A stretch of DNA of 64,000 bases from assembly GCA_012927625.1 (NCBI GenBank), contig JABBOV010000008.1, forward strand, positions 248,001 to 312,000, given 5' to 3'. The notes beneath the pieces are model-generated. The model worked only from the letters and a program-made list of their open reading frames with translations. It ran no database searches and had not been told where the DNA came from. Shown here in pieces: positions 56,916 through 64,000 of the stretch; position 1 is the first letter of the stretch, and each line of letters begins with the position of its first letter. Source of the stretch: Glaciimonas sp. (GTDB lineage: Bacteria > Pseudomonadota > Gammaproteobacteria > Burkholderiales > Burkholderiaceae_D). The position numbers and the translations under genes are program-made.

Positions 56916-57050
56916 GTATCTGCACTTACACACTTCGCAAGCTGGAGTGTCCGTACCCGTAGCAACGATTTCATGCGCACCAGTTAGCATGAATAGATAA
57001 CAGCGCGAACGAATTCGCTGCTACACGGAAATCGCATCCAGACTGAAACA

Positions 57051-57120
57051 ATATATGATATTTTTACAGGAGTATATTGAAAAACATATAGTTTTACGCA
57101 AGAATTTAATGCGAATTAAA
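57051..57120 (-). repeat. Intergenic repeat family, copy 7
   Basis: Read on the minus strand: CGCAT arm, TGCGT (ending at 57096), 21 nt, TACTCC (57069-57074 as GGAGTA on plus) and TGTAAAAATAT. The hairpin is present but imperfect. It lies between the converging dehydrogenase and pqqE genes, beyond both terminators. Confidence 0.7.
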
Positions 57121-57150
57121 AAATACATGAATCCAGTATAATTAAATGAC

Positions 57151-57179
57151 AAAGAGCGCAGGCGTAGCCCGCGCTCTTT
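57151..57179 (-). terminator. Terminator after pqqE
   Basis: AAAGAGCGC-N11-GCGCTCTTT, a 9-bp perfect stem, 18 nt past the pqqE stop. The run after it on the minus strand is only TTTGTCATTT, so it is a moderate terminator. It is symmetrical and may also stop transcription from the left. Confidence 0.65.
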
Positions 57180-57196
57180 AACTGCGTTTTCCGCAG

Positions 57197-58363
57197 CTAA
57201 CTATCTTTGGCTGACAAACTGATCGAATTCGCATCGGTGCGAAACATGATCGGCTGGCTGTTTGACTGTGCGCTGCGTTGCGACTGATGCGCCTGCCGGA
57301 CGATTTCCTGCACCTCTGCGTGCTGCGGCGATTTGCTGCACACCGGGTCGGCGTTGGCAGCGTCGCCGGTGAGCGCGAGCGCCTGGCAGCGGCAGCCGCC
57401 GAAGTCCTTTTCCTTTTCCGGGCAGGTTTTGCACGGCTCCTTCATCCAGGCATCGCCGCGATATTTATTGAAGGCGTCGCTGTGATACCAGATGTCACGG
57501 ATGCTGTGTTGCGCGACGTTCGGGAAATCGAGACCCGGCAGCGACTTTGCCGCATGGCAGGGCAGTGCGCTGCCATCGGCGGCTATGGCCAGAAATACCG
57601 CGCCCCAGCCATTCATGCAAGCTTTCGGCCGCTCTTCGAAATAATCCGGCACCACGAACAGGATGCGTATTTTGTTGCCGACCCTGGCGCGATAATCGTT
57701 GACGATGGCTTCGGCGCGCTTGAGCTGTTCATGGGACGGCATCAGGTGCGCCCGATTGACCAGGCCCCAGCCGTAATATTGGGTGTTGGCCAGCTCCAGA
57801 TATTCAACGCCCATCTCGAGCGCCATCTGGATGATGCGGTCGACGTGATCCAGGTTGTAGCGATGCAGCACCACGTTGAGCACCATCGGATACTCATACT
57901 TTTTGATAAGTGTGGCGACCCGCGACTTCAGATCGAAGGTTTTGGTGCTGGTCAGGAAATCGTTCATTTCCTTGGTGGAATCCTGAAACGACAGCTGGAT
58001 ATGATCCAGCCCGGCATCGCGCATCCGTGCAATCCGGTCTTCGGTCAGGCCGACACCCGAGGTGATCAGGTTGGTGTAATAGCCGAGCCGGCGGCCTTCG
58101 ACGATCAACTCTTCGAGATCATCGCGCAGCAACGGTTCTCCGCCGGAAAACCCGAGTTGCGCCGCGCCCAGTGTGCGCGCCTGCCGCATCACATCGACCC
58201 ATTGCGCAGTGCTCAGTTCATCGCGGTTCTGTGCGTAGTTGACCGGGTTGTAGCAAAAGATGCAATGCAGCGGGCATCTGTAGGTCAGTTCGACCAGCAG
58301 CCACAGCGGTGGCGCGATGCTGGATTTTGACAAGATGGGTTCAGATAAGCCAGCCGCGCTCAT
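57197..58363 (-). CDS. pqqE: PQQ biosynthesis radical SAM enzyme PqqE
   Basis: A 388-residue radical SAM enzyme that forms the Glu-Tyr cross-link in PqqA, with PqqD as chaperone. The iron-sulfur motif CPLHCIFC gives Cys30, Cys34 and Cys37. The C-terminal SPASM-like domain carries CMNGWG, PCHAA and CKTCPEKEKDFGGCRC cysteines for auxiliary clusters. AAGGA precedes the ATG by 6 nt. It overlaps pqqD by 23 nt and closes the pqqABCDE series. Confidence 0.96.
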   Translation of the reverse strand: MSAAGLSEPILSKSSIAPPLWLLVELTYRCPLHCIFCYNPVNYAQNRDELSTAQWVDVMRQARTLGAAQLGFSGGEPLLRDDLEELIVEGRRLGYYTNLITSGVGLTEDRIARMRDAGLDHIQLSFQDSTKEMNDFLTSTKTFDLKSRVATLIKKYEYPMVLNVVLHRYNLDHVDRIIQMALEMGVEYLELANTQYYGWGLVNRAHLMPSHEQLKRAEAIVNDYRARVGNKIRILFVVPDYFEERPKACMNGWGAVFLAIAADGSALPCHAAKSLPGLDFPNVAQHSIRDIWYHSDAFNKYRGDAWMKEPCKTCPEKEKDFGGCRCQALALTGDAANADPVCSKSPQHAEVQEIVRQAHQSQRSAQSNSQPIMFRTDANSISLSAKDS

Positions 58364-58604
58364 ATGCTTCCTTCATAAAATCCTGCACTTCATCGCGCAG
58401 GTTATCGACTTCGAATGTGTGCTCGAGATCGGCCACGATCGCCGCAACCGCGGTGCTGCCGTCGCAGCGCTTGAGTATTTCCGCTGCGCTTTGATTCAGC
58501 TTAACCATGCCTTCCGGATACAGCAAGACAAAAGCATCCTGTGCCGGCTCCCATTGCAGGCGGAACAATCGTGCAAGCTTGGGCAGATCAGTTGTCGCAT
58601 CCAT
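58341..58604 (-). CDS. pqqD: PQQ biosynthesis peptide chaperone PqqD
   Basis: An 87-residue protein that binds the PqqA peptide and presents it to PqqE. The start at 58604 (MDATTDLPKL) is preferred because AAGGA lies 8 nt upstream and the sequence is canonical (RLFRLQWEPAQDAFVLLYPEGMVKLNQSAAEILKRCDG); two longer starts at 58619 and 58655 exist. It lies 16 nt after pqqC. Confidence 0.93.
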   Translation of the reverse strand: MDATTDLPKLARLFRLQWEPAQDAFVLLYPEGMVKLNQSAAEILKRCDGSTAVAAIVADLEHTFEVDNLRDEVQDFMKEAYERGWLI

Positions 58605-58620
58605 GTTGCATCCTTGCATA

Positions 58621-59370
58621 CTAAATACGTTCGGAACAGGCCAGTTCGATCGCATCCATCATCGACCACAGCACGTCGAGCTTGAATTGCAGGATTTCCA
58701 GCGCGCGCTGCTGCTGCGCGCGGGTGGTGAAATGCTCCAGCGTGACTTGCAAGCCGTGCACCACATCGCGCTCGGCGAGCGAAATCCGGCTGCGGAAGTA
58801 TTGCAATCCTTGCGCTTCGATCCAAGGGTACAGCGTGGGCCAATTTGCCAGACGCTCCTTGTGGATTTTCGGCGCAAACATCTCGGTCAGCGAGGAACAG
58901 ACACCTTCCTGCCACGGCGATTGGCGGGCGAAATTGACATATGCATCGACCGCAAAACGCACTCCCGGCACCACGTGACGCAGCGACCAGAGTTCGCTGC
59001 GCGGGATGCCGACCGCCTCGCCCAAGCGCGCCCAGGCTTCGATGCCGCCGGCATTGTCTTCCCAGCCGTCGTGATCGTGAATCCGCAGTATCCATCTGCG
59101 GCGCGTTTCCCGGTCCGGACAGTTGGCCAGGATCGCGCCATCCTTCTGCGGAATATTGATCTGATAATAAAAACGGTTGGCGACCCAGGCCCGAATCTGC
59201 TCCGGATTCAGCTGGCCGCTGTTCATTTTCAGGTTGAACGGGTGATGGATATGGTAGTGAATTTCCTTCGCCAACAGCTGGCGCTTGAATTCTTCCTTGT
59301 CCCAGGGCAGTTCAACGCCGGTTGCTGCTTGCTGCAAAACGGGCTGCAAAACGTGCTGCGTAATATTCAT
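58621..59370 (-). CDS. pqqC: Pyrroloquinoline-quinone synthase PqqC
   Basis: A 249-residue cofactor-free oxidase that carries out the last ring-closing and eight-electron oxidation of PQQ synthesis. The all-helical fold has the family motifs [37 protein letters not shown] and [31 protein letters not shown]. It overlaps pqqB by 4 nt. Confidence 0.97.
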   Translation of the reverse strand: MNITQHVLQPVLQQAATGVELPWDKEEFKRQLLAKEIHYHIHHPFNLKMNSGQLNPEQIRAWVANRFYYQINIPQKDGAILANCPDRETRRRWILRIHDHDGWEDNAGGIEAWARLGEAVGIPRSELWSLRHVVPGVRFAVDAYVNFARQSPWQEGVCSSLTEMFAPKIHKERLANWPTLYPWIEAQGLQYFRSRISLAERDVVHGLQVTLEHFTTRAQQQRALEILQFKLDVLWSMMDAIELACSERI

Positions 59371-60287
59371 AGCGTGATTTCCATTCCGTCGTGGGCGATT
59401 TCAATGCCATGCCGCAGCAGGGTCGCGTGTTGCTCCGAATCCTCGTCGAGGATAGGATTGGTATTGTTGATGTGGATCAGGATCTTCCTGTCAGCATCCA
59501 TGCGGTCCAGGCATTCGATCATCCCGCCCGAACCGGACTGCGGCAGATGTCCCATCTCGGCAGCAAATTTGGTGGAAAAGCCGAGCCGGATCATTTCATC
59601 GGCAGTCCAGAAGGTGCCATCTACCAGCAGGCAATCCGCGCTGCGCATTGCCGCCTCGACGTGCGGCTCAAATTCGCCCAGGCCCGGCGCATAGAATACT
59701 TTCTTGCCACTTTTCCGGTTTTCAATCATCAGACCAATGTTATCGTCCGGATGCGGATTTTCCCGATGCGGCGAATACGGCGGCGCCTTGCTCAACAGCG
59801 CCAGCGGTGTGATCCGGATGCCGTCGAAGCCCGGCAACTCGATTGGCTCCATACGGTTTTGCATGATCGGCAGCGGGTGCCATTGCACGCCGCAGTAATG
59901 GGATAACACCGGCACCAAAGGCAGGCCGGTGGTCAGGTCGTCCCACACTGATGCGGTGCAGTACAACGGAATTGGTTTGCCTTCGCGTAGCATCAATAAG
60001 CCTGTTACGTGATCAACCTGCGCGTCTATCAGCAGTACTGCGGCAATGCCGCTGTCGCGTGACTGGCGGCAGGGCTGCAGCGCCGGTGTGGCGCGGATTT
60101 GCGTCAGAATGTCTGGCGAGGCATTGATCAGCAGCCAATTTTCGCCATCGGCAGAAACAGCGATGGACGATTGCGTTCGCGCTCTGGCATTCAGGGTGCC
60201 GCGGCGCACCCCGTCGCAATTGGCGCAATTGCAATTCCATTGCGGAAAACCGCCGCCTGCGGAAGAACCCAATACGATTATTTTCAT
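59367..60287 (-). CDS. pqqB: PQQ biosynthesis metallo-hydrolase-fold protein PqqB
   Basis: A 306-residue protein of the metallo-beta-lactamase fold, thought to hydroxylate the tyrosine of the PQQ precursor. The N-terminus [25 protein letters not shown] with its zinc cysteines is diagnostic; the metal His motif is [11 protein letters not shown]. It follows pqqA after 93 nt and overlaps pqqC by 4 nt. Confidence 0.97.
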   Translation of the reverse strand: MKIIVLGSSAGGGFPQWNCNCANCDGVRRGTLNARARTQSSIAVSADGENWLLINASPDILTQIRATPALQPCRQSRDSGIAAVLLIDAQVDHVTGLLMLREGKPIPLYCTASVWDDLTTGLPLVPVLSHYCGVQWHPLPIMQNRMEPIELPGFDGIRITPLALLSKAPPYSPHRENPHPDDNIGLMIENRKSGKKVFYAPGLGEFEPHVEAAMRSADCLLVDGTFWTADEMIRLGFSTKFAAEMGHLPQSGSGGMIECLDRMDADRKILIHINNTNPILDEDSEQHATLLRHGIEIAHDGMEITL

Positions 60288-60380
60288 GATCCGAGCCGTT
60301 AGCTATGTTGAATGCGGCGCTTGAGTTTGAAATAGCGCTTAAGCCAGCGTCAAGCGCCGCACAGGGACAATTCGTTTAAA

Positions 60381-60455
60381 TCAGCGATTGGCAATGTACA
60401 TCGTAATTTCAAAGCCAAAACGCAGATCGGTAAAAGCCGGTTTGCTCCATTTCAT
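60381..60455 (-). CDS. pqqA: PQQ precursor peptide PqqA
   Basis: A 24-residue peptide, MKWSKPAFTDLRFGFEITMY then four residues (IANR). The conserved Glu and Tyr, three residues apart in FEITMY, are the atoms from which PQQ is built. GGAGA lies 5 nt before the ATG at 60455. It is first in the pqqABCDE operon. A -10-like TATAAC lies about 20 nt upstream of the ATG on the minus strand; no sigma-54 site was found. Confidence 0.95.
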   Translation of the reverse strand: MKWSKPAFTDLRFGFEITMYIANR

Positions 60456-60525
60456 GGTGATCTCCAGTAGTTATAAAGTGTGGGTATGATTTGCGATTGC
60501 CACACTGCCAGGCCAAACCGTATCC

Positions 60526-61503
60526 ATGACAATCCAGACAACCAAGCGCATAGACGCAATTTCCATGCCGCAGGCGACGCCCGCACTTTTGCATCAAGGA
60601 TATTTGCCGGATGACAATGGCCACGCCGTCTATTTTTCCGAGCACGGGAATGCGTCGGGGCCGGCCAGCGTGGTGCTGCACGGCGGTCCGGGCAGCAGCT
60701 GCAATCTTTCCATGCTCGACTGGTTCGACTTGTCGCGCCAGCGCGTGATTTTGCTGGATCAGCGCGGCGCCGGCAAAAGCCTGCCGACAGGCGGGTTGAG
60801 CCAGAATACGACCGCCGATCTGGTGTCCGATCTGGAGCGCTTACGTCAATCGCTGCAAATCGCGCGCTGGTCGGTGGTGGGAGGTTCCTGGGGCAGCGCT
60901 TTGGGCATCGTGTATGCGGGCAGTTTCCCGCAAGTGGTAAGCAGCCTGATATTGCGCGGGGTATTTCTGGCCAGCCAGCGAGAAATGCACTGGTTCTTCC
61001 AGTCGCTCGCAGCACTGGTGCCACAAGCATGGCGGCAATTGACCTTGGCCTGGACTTCGCAGCAGAAATGCAATGTGCTCCAATCATTAACAGCACTGCT
61101 ACACAATGGAACACTGGCAGAAATGCAAGATGCGGCGCAACGCTGGAATGATTACGAGGCTGCCATCATGCAGGCGATGACGGGGTTGCCGTCATCGCAT
61201 CGGTCAAGCGATTTGGAGAAGTTGACCAGCAAGTACCGCCTGCAATCGCATTACCTGTCGCAGCACTGCTTTCTGAAGACGCGCGCGGTTTTCCGCCACG
61301 CCCGGGCCGCAGGCAAAGTGCCGACGGTGATTGTGCACGGCACCCATGACTGGATCTGCCCGCCGGAAAATGTCATCCATTTGCAGCGATTCATGCCCGA
61401 CGCTGCAGTGCGCTGGGTCGAAAAAGGCACGCACACCACGTCCGACCCGGCCATCTGCGCGGCGTTGCGCGAAGCTGTGAGGGACATGCTCGAATATTCT
61501 TGA
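60526..61503 (+). CDS. S33 prolyl aminopeptidase-like alpha/beta hydrolase
   Basis: A 325-residue serine peptidase of the proline iminopeptidase type. The oxyanion motif is HGGPGSS near residue 52, the nucleophile Ser121 is in GGSWGS, the Asp in VHGTHDWICPP and the His in EKGTHTTSDP. It has no signal peptide. It diverges from pqqA with only 70 nt between, and no PqqF/PqqG protease is in the window, so a role in trimming the PqqA-derived product is plausible but unproven. PqqH of P. aeruginosa is a prolyl-type peptidase at a pqq locus. Confidence 0.85.
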   Translation: MTIQTTKRIDAISMPQATPALLHQGYLPDDNGHAVYFSEHGNASGPASVVLHGGPGSSCNLSMLDWFDLSRQRVILLDQRGAGKSLPTGGLSQNTTADLVSDLERLRQSLQIARWSVVGGSWGSALGIVYAGSFPQVVSSLILRGVFLASQREMHWFFQSLAALVPQAWRQLTLAWTSQQKCNVLQSLTALLHNGTLAEMQDAAQRWNDYEAAIMQAMTGLPSSHRSSDLEKLTSKYRLQSHYLSQHCFLKTRAVFRHARAAGKVPTVIVHGTHDWICPPENVIHLQRFMPDAAVRWVEKGTHTTSDPAICAALREAVRDMLEYS

Positions 61504-61508
61504 AGGGT

Positions 61509-63461
61509 TTACTTGGGCATTGAAGTCTTGCGGTAAATGGTGTTGCGGGACACGCCTAACGCCCGCGCAGTGGCGGAAACATTGCCGCGATGGCTTTCCA
61601 GCGATTTTTGTATCACTGAAATTTCCATCTCTTCGAGGTTGCTGCCACTGGCGACAAAGCGGCTGGTGCTTTCAACCGATGCACGGTTTTGCGTGAATTC
61701 GATATCCTCGAAAAAATCGTCCGGAAGATGCTCCTGGCGGATTTCATGGCAGTCGTCGGCCATCACAATTGCTGTGCGCAGCAGATTGGTCAACTGACGG
61801 AAATTCCCTGGCCAGTTATGTTGCTTGAATAACTGCATGATGTCCGGCGCCACCGTGTAAGTCCCGGAATTCGGCTCCAGCGCCAGCACCTTATTGATCA
61901 CTGTCTCAAGATCGGTGCGTTCGCGTATCGGTGGCAGCTTGACCACCAGTCCGTTCAAACGGTAATACAAATCTTCGCGAAACTCCCCTTTTGCAATTTG
62001 TTCACGCAAATTTCTGTTGGTGGCGCAAATCAATTCCACATTGACCGGAATTGACTTGGAACTGCCCAAAGGCGTAACCATGCGCTCCTGCAATACGCGC
62101 AACAAACGCGCTTGCAAACTCAGCGGCATGTCGCCGATTTCGTCCAGGAACAAAGTTCCGCCGTTGGCTTGCAAAATTTTACCGAGACTGCCTTTTTTAC
62201 GCGCTCCCGTAAAAGCACCATCTTCATAGCCGAACAACTCCGACTCGATCAAAGTTTCCGGTATGGAAGCGCAATTAACCGCAATAAAAGCGCCTTTCGC
62301 ACGTGGAGAGTCATTATGGATGGCCTGGGCCAGCAATTCCTTGCCGGTACCGGTTTCGCCCATCACCAAAATCGGAATATCACGCCCCAGAACTTTGGTG
62401 ACTTTTTCGATCACAGCTGCAATTTGCGGATCGCCGGTATTCAGATACCGCAAACCCGACAGCCGGCGTGTTGCCTGGGCGGCGTTCTGCGAGATGCTGT
62501 GCTGTGGATTTTGCTCTATTGCACTATCGGATTGTGGCGCCGACACGTTGGTAGCCTGCTGGAACACGCTATGGGCCAAGCGCAACTGGGCCCGGCCATA
62601 CACGCGCACACCGCTATGCAGACACAAATTCAACAAGTCCGGCGCAGCGGTACGGTAATGGTCAAACAGCGCAGACACCGGCAGACCGAACAGCGAGCTG
62701 AAAGTATGCGAATACAACGCGGAAAGCGGCAAGCCGAGCTGAAAAAGAGCGCTGCGATTAGCCGACAAAAACCGCCCATTTGGCGCAAACGAAGCAATGC
62801 CCTCCATCAAGGTGCCGATGAACTCCGCACGTGTATTGAAATGTAGCAGGATGCCATCCTGAAACGCGGACGAAAACAACTGGTTCTCAATCATTTGCGC
62901 AGACATGCGCACCAGCGCCATCGTGTGCTTGTGAAAACTACGCTGGTCGCCAGAAACATCGAGAACACCGATTACATTGCCCCGATAGTCGAAAATCGGT
63001 GCGGCAGAACATGTCAGAAAATGATTGGCGCGCAGGTAATGCTCGCCTGCATGAATCATGGTTGGTGCTTGGTCCGCAATAGCAGTGCCAATTGCGTTGG
63101 TACCCTTGCTTTGCTCCGACCAGACGACCCCGGGCTTGAGCGCCACCCGATCGGCTTTTTCCAGAAAATCGTCATCACCCAGCGTATGGATGATCAAACC
63201 GTTAACGTCGGTCAGGATCACCATGTTGTGAGTATTAATGATTTGCTCATACAGCGTTTCCATTACCGGCAATGCATGGATGTGCAAGCTCTGATTTTGC
63301 TCCACCAATAGCGATAGATCGGAACCGACAAGCCGACTGAAATCGGGTTTATCGTTTTCAGTGAGGCCATAAGCACTTGAGCGCTGATGTGATTTTTCTA
63401 TGCTCATGCAGACATTGTCAGCAGAAACTATGCCAGCCAATGATTTACAAATACTTGCCAT
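61509..63461 (-). CDS. acoR: Sigma-54-dependent activator of the AcoR type
   Basis: A 650-residue enhancer-binding protein. A GAF-like sensor (about 60-210, MVILTDVNGLIIHTLGD...SAAPIFDYRGNVIGVLDVSGD) is followed by a linker, the AAA+ domain with Walker A GETGTGKE, the sigma-54 contact GAFTGA and GGTLFLDEIGDMPL, and a C-terminal Fis-like HTH. AcoR proteins respond to aldehyde- or acetoin-related signals. The start is uncertain: ATG at 63461 or 63407. It lies between the peptidase gene and pedF and is the natural candidate for the three sigma-54 promoters. The symbol is tentative. Confidence 0.88.
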   Translation of the reverse strand: MASICKSLAGIVSADNVCMSIEKSHQRSSAYGLTENDKPDFSRLVGSDLSLLVEQNQSLHIHALPVMETLYEQIINTHNMVILTDVNGLIIHTLGDDDFLEKADRVALKPGVVWSEQSKGTNAIGTAIADQAPTMIHAGEHYLRANHFLTCSAAPIFDYRGNVIGVLDVSGDQRSFHKHTMALVRMSAQMIENQLFSSAFQDGILLHFNTRAEFIGTLMEGIASFAPNGRFLSANRSALFQLGLPLSALYSHTFSSLFGLPVSALFDHYRTAAPDLLNLCLHSGVRVYGRAQLRLAHSVFQQATNVSAPQSDSAIEQNPQHSISQNAAQATRRLSGLRYLNTGDPQIAAVIEKVTKVLGRDIPILVMGETGTGKELLAQAIHNDSPRAKGAFIAVNCASIPETLIESELFGYEDGAFTGARKKGSLGKILQANGGTLFLDEIGDMPLSLQARLLRVLQERMVTPLGSSKSIPVNVELICATNRNLREQIAKGEFREDLYYRLNGLVVKLPPIRERTDLETVINKVLALEPNSGTYTVAPDIMQLFKQHNWPGNFRQLTNLLRTAIVMADDCHEIRQEHLPDDFFEDIEFTQNRASVESTSRFVASGSNLEEMEISVIQKSLESHRGNVSATARALGVSRNTIYRKTSMPK

Positions 63462-63502
63462 CACGCATTATCCCGAAATAAGTATTTTATGAATATGCCG
63501 AC

Positions 63503-63524
63503 GCTGCAATCATTCCCTTGCAGC
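63503..63524. promoter_or_regulatory. Inverted repeat upstream of the cytochrome promoter
   Basis: GCTGCAA-N8-TTGCAGC is a 7-bp perfect inverted repeat, 116 nt upstream of the -24 element of the cytochrome promoter, and 42 nt from the activator's start. A second palindrome, AAAGGAT-ATTA-ATCCTTT, lies at 63565-63582. Either could be an activator site. Confidence 0.45.
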
Positions 63525-63639
63525 AAAAGTAATCCGGCGGAATCTTGAAATTCACCAAATGCATAAAGGATATTAATCCTTTTAATGTGACACTTGCTCA
63601 AAAAAAATACACAAGCAAATTGGGCAGGCTAAAAATGCA

Positions 63640-63655
63640 TGGCATGGCTATTGCA
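63640..63655 (+). promoter_or_regulatory. Sigma-54 promoter for cytochrome c550
   Basis: TGGCATGGCTATTGCA fits TGGCAYG-N4-TTGCA at every defined position, with GG and GC ten bases apart. It lies 42 nt upstream of the ATG at 63698. Confidence 0.9.
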
Positions 63656-63697
63656 TATCGTCTCCCATCAGTTTTAAAACCTAGAAATGGAGACACC

Positions 63698-64000
63698 ATG
63701 AAATCAACCCTGAAAACCATTGCCATTGCATCCCTGCTAACTGCGGTAACTCTGACGCCCTTCTCGGCCTTTGCCCATGGAGATGTTGTGCCGCATTCGG
63801 TTGACGCCACTGCCTTGCCGCAGCTCGGCGATAAATGGCGCGCGGAAAATCCTTATCGCGACAACAAGGCAGCAGCAAAATTGGGCGAATCGGCATATGG
63901 CGCAAATTGCGCGCGTTGCCATGGACTGCAAGCGATGTCGGGCGGTATCGCCCCTGATTTGCGACTATTGGATCGTGATTGCGTAGGCATGAAAAATGAG
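63698..64000 (+). CDS. pedF: Cytochrome c550 (PedF), 3' end beyond the window
   Basis: 101 codons from an ATG with GGAGA 5 nt upstream, running off the right edge. A signal peptide ends at about residue 26 (AFA|HGD). The haem c site is CARCH (NCARCHGLQ, about residue 70), and GIAPDLRLLDRDC follows. This matches cytochrome c550 of the PedF family, which accepts electrons from the PQQ alcohol dehydrogenase. Its own sigma-54 promoter, separate from the dehydrogenase gene, gives coordinate control. Confidence 0.9.
   Translation, partial: MKSTLKTIAIASLLTAVTLTPFSAFAHGDVVPHSVDATALPQLGDKWRAENPYRDNKAAAKLGESAYGANCARCHGLQAMSGGIAPDLRLLDRDCVGMKNE

Noticed and set aside
60456-60525. Possible sigma-54 promoter for pqqA or the S33 peptidase
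   Set aside because: Motifs with TGGCA or TGGG and TTGC are present, but the GG-GC spacing is not the required ten bases in any reading on either strand.

Overview
The window looks like a chromosomal segment of a betaproteobacterium of the order Burkholderiales, probably the family Oxalobacteraceae. This is inferred from gene content and order: dusB-fis-purH with ruvC and xerC nearby, grxC-secB-gpsA, hslVU next to a STAS protein, a DksA lacking most zinc cysteines, and a single gspG-to-gspC operon. No 16S gene is present to confirm it. No rRNA, tRNA, CRISPR array, prophage or intact insertion sequence was seen.

Layout. 1-7321: housekeeping genes (a MoeB/ThiF-type E1-like enzyme cut by the edge, ctpA, envC, gpmA, rhodanese, grxC, secB, an SH3 protein, gpsA). 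7322-9990: a decayed transporter remnant, a chemoreceptor and a cupin. 10204-21275: a complete type II secretion operon, gspG-H-I-J-K-L-M-N-D-E-F-C. 21480-30851: hslVU, a double-STAS protein, an MscS channel, dksA, a zinc GTPase with Zur, xerC and ruvC. 31004-43152: purH, fis, dusB, a phosphatase, a PEBP protein, dtd, tyrS, an M23 endopeptidase, anmK, a diguanylate cyclase and two glutathione transferases. 43867-45775: a MocR regulator divergent from a DUF2917 protein.

46063-64000 is one functional block for periplasmic alcohol oxidation. It holds a PQQ alcohol dehydrogenase whose active site carries the Asp-x-Asp pair known from lanthanide-dependent enzymes. Around it are an aldehyde dehydrogenase, DUF779, the Ped-type ABC system with its beta-propeller and binding protein, a second NitT/TauT-like ABC importer, pqqABCDE (pqqA only 24 codons), an S33 peptidase divergent from pqqA, a sigma-54 activator of the AcoR type, and the start of cytochrome c550 (PedF). 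Three matches to the sigma-54 -24/-12 consensus precede the aldehyde dehydrogenase operon, the alcohol dehydrogenase and the cytochrome. The first two promoters are divergent, with a palindrome midway between them. The likely scheme is: the activator senses an alcohol-related signal and switches on dehydrogenase, electron acceptor, aldehyde disposal and metal or cofactor transport together.

A second unusual item is a family of seven short intergenic repeats scattered from 9.5 to 57 kb. Six of them keep exactly 21 nt between a TGCG hairpin arm and a TACTCC-type box.
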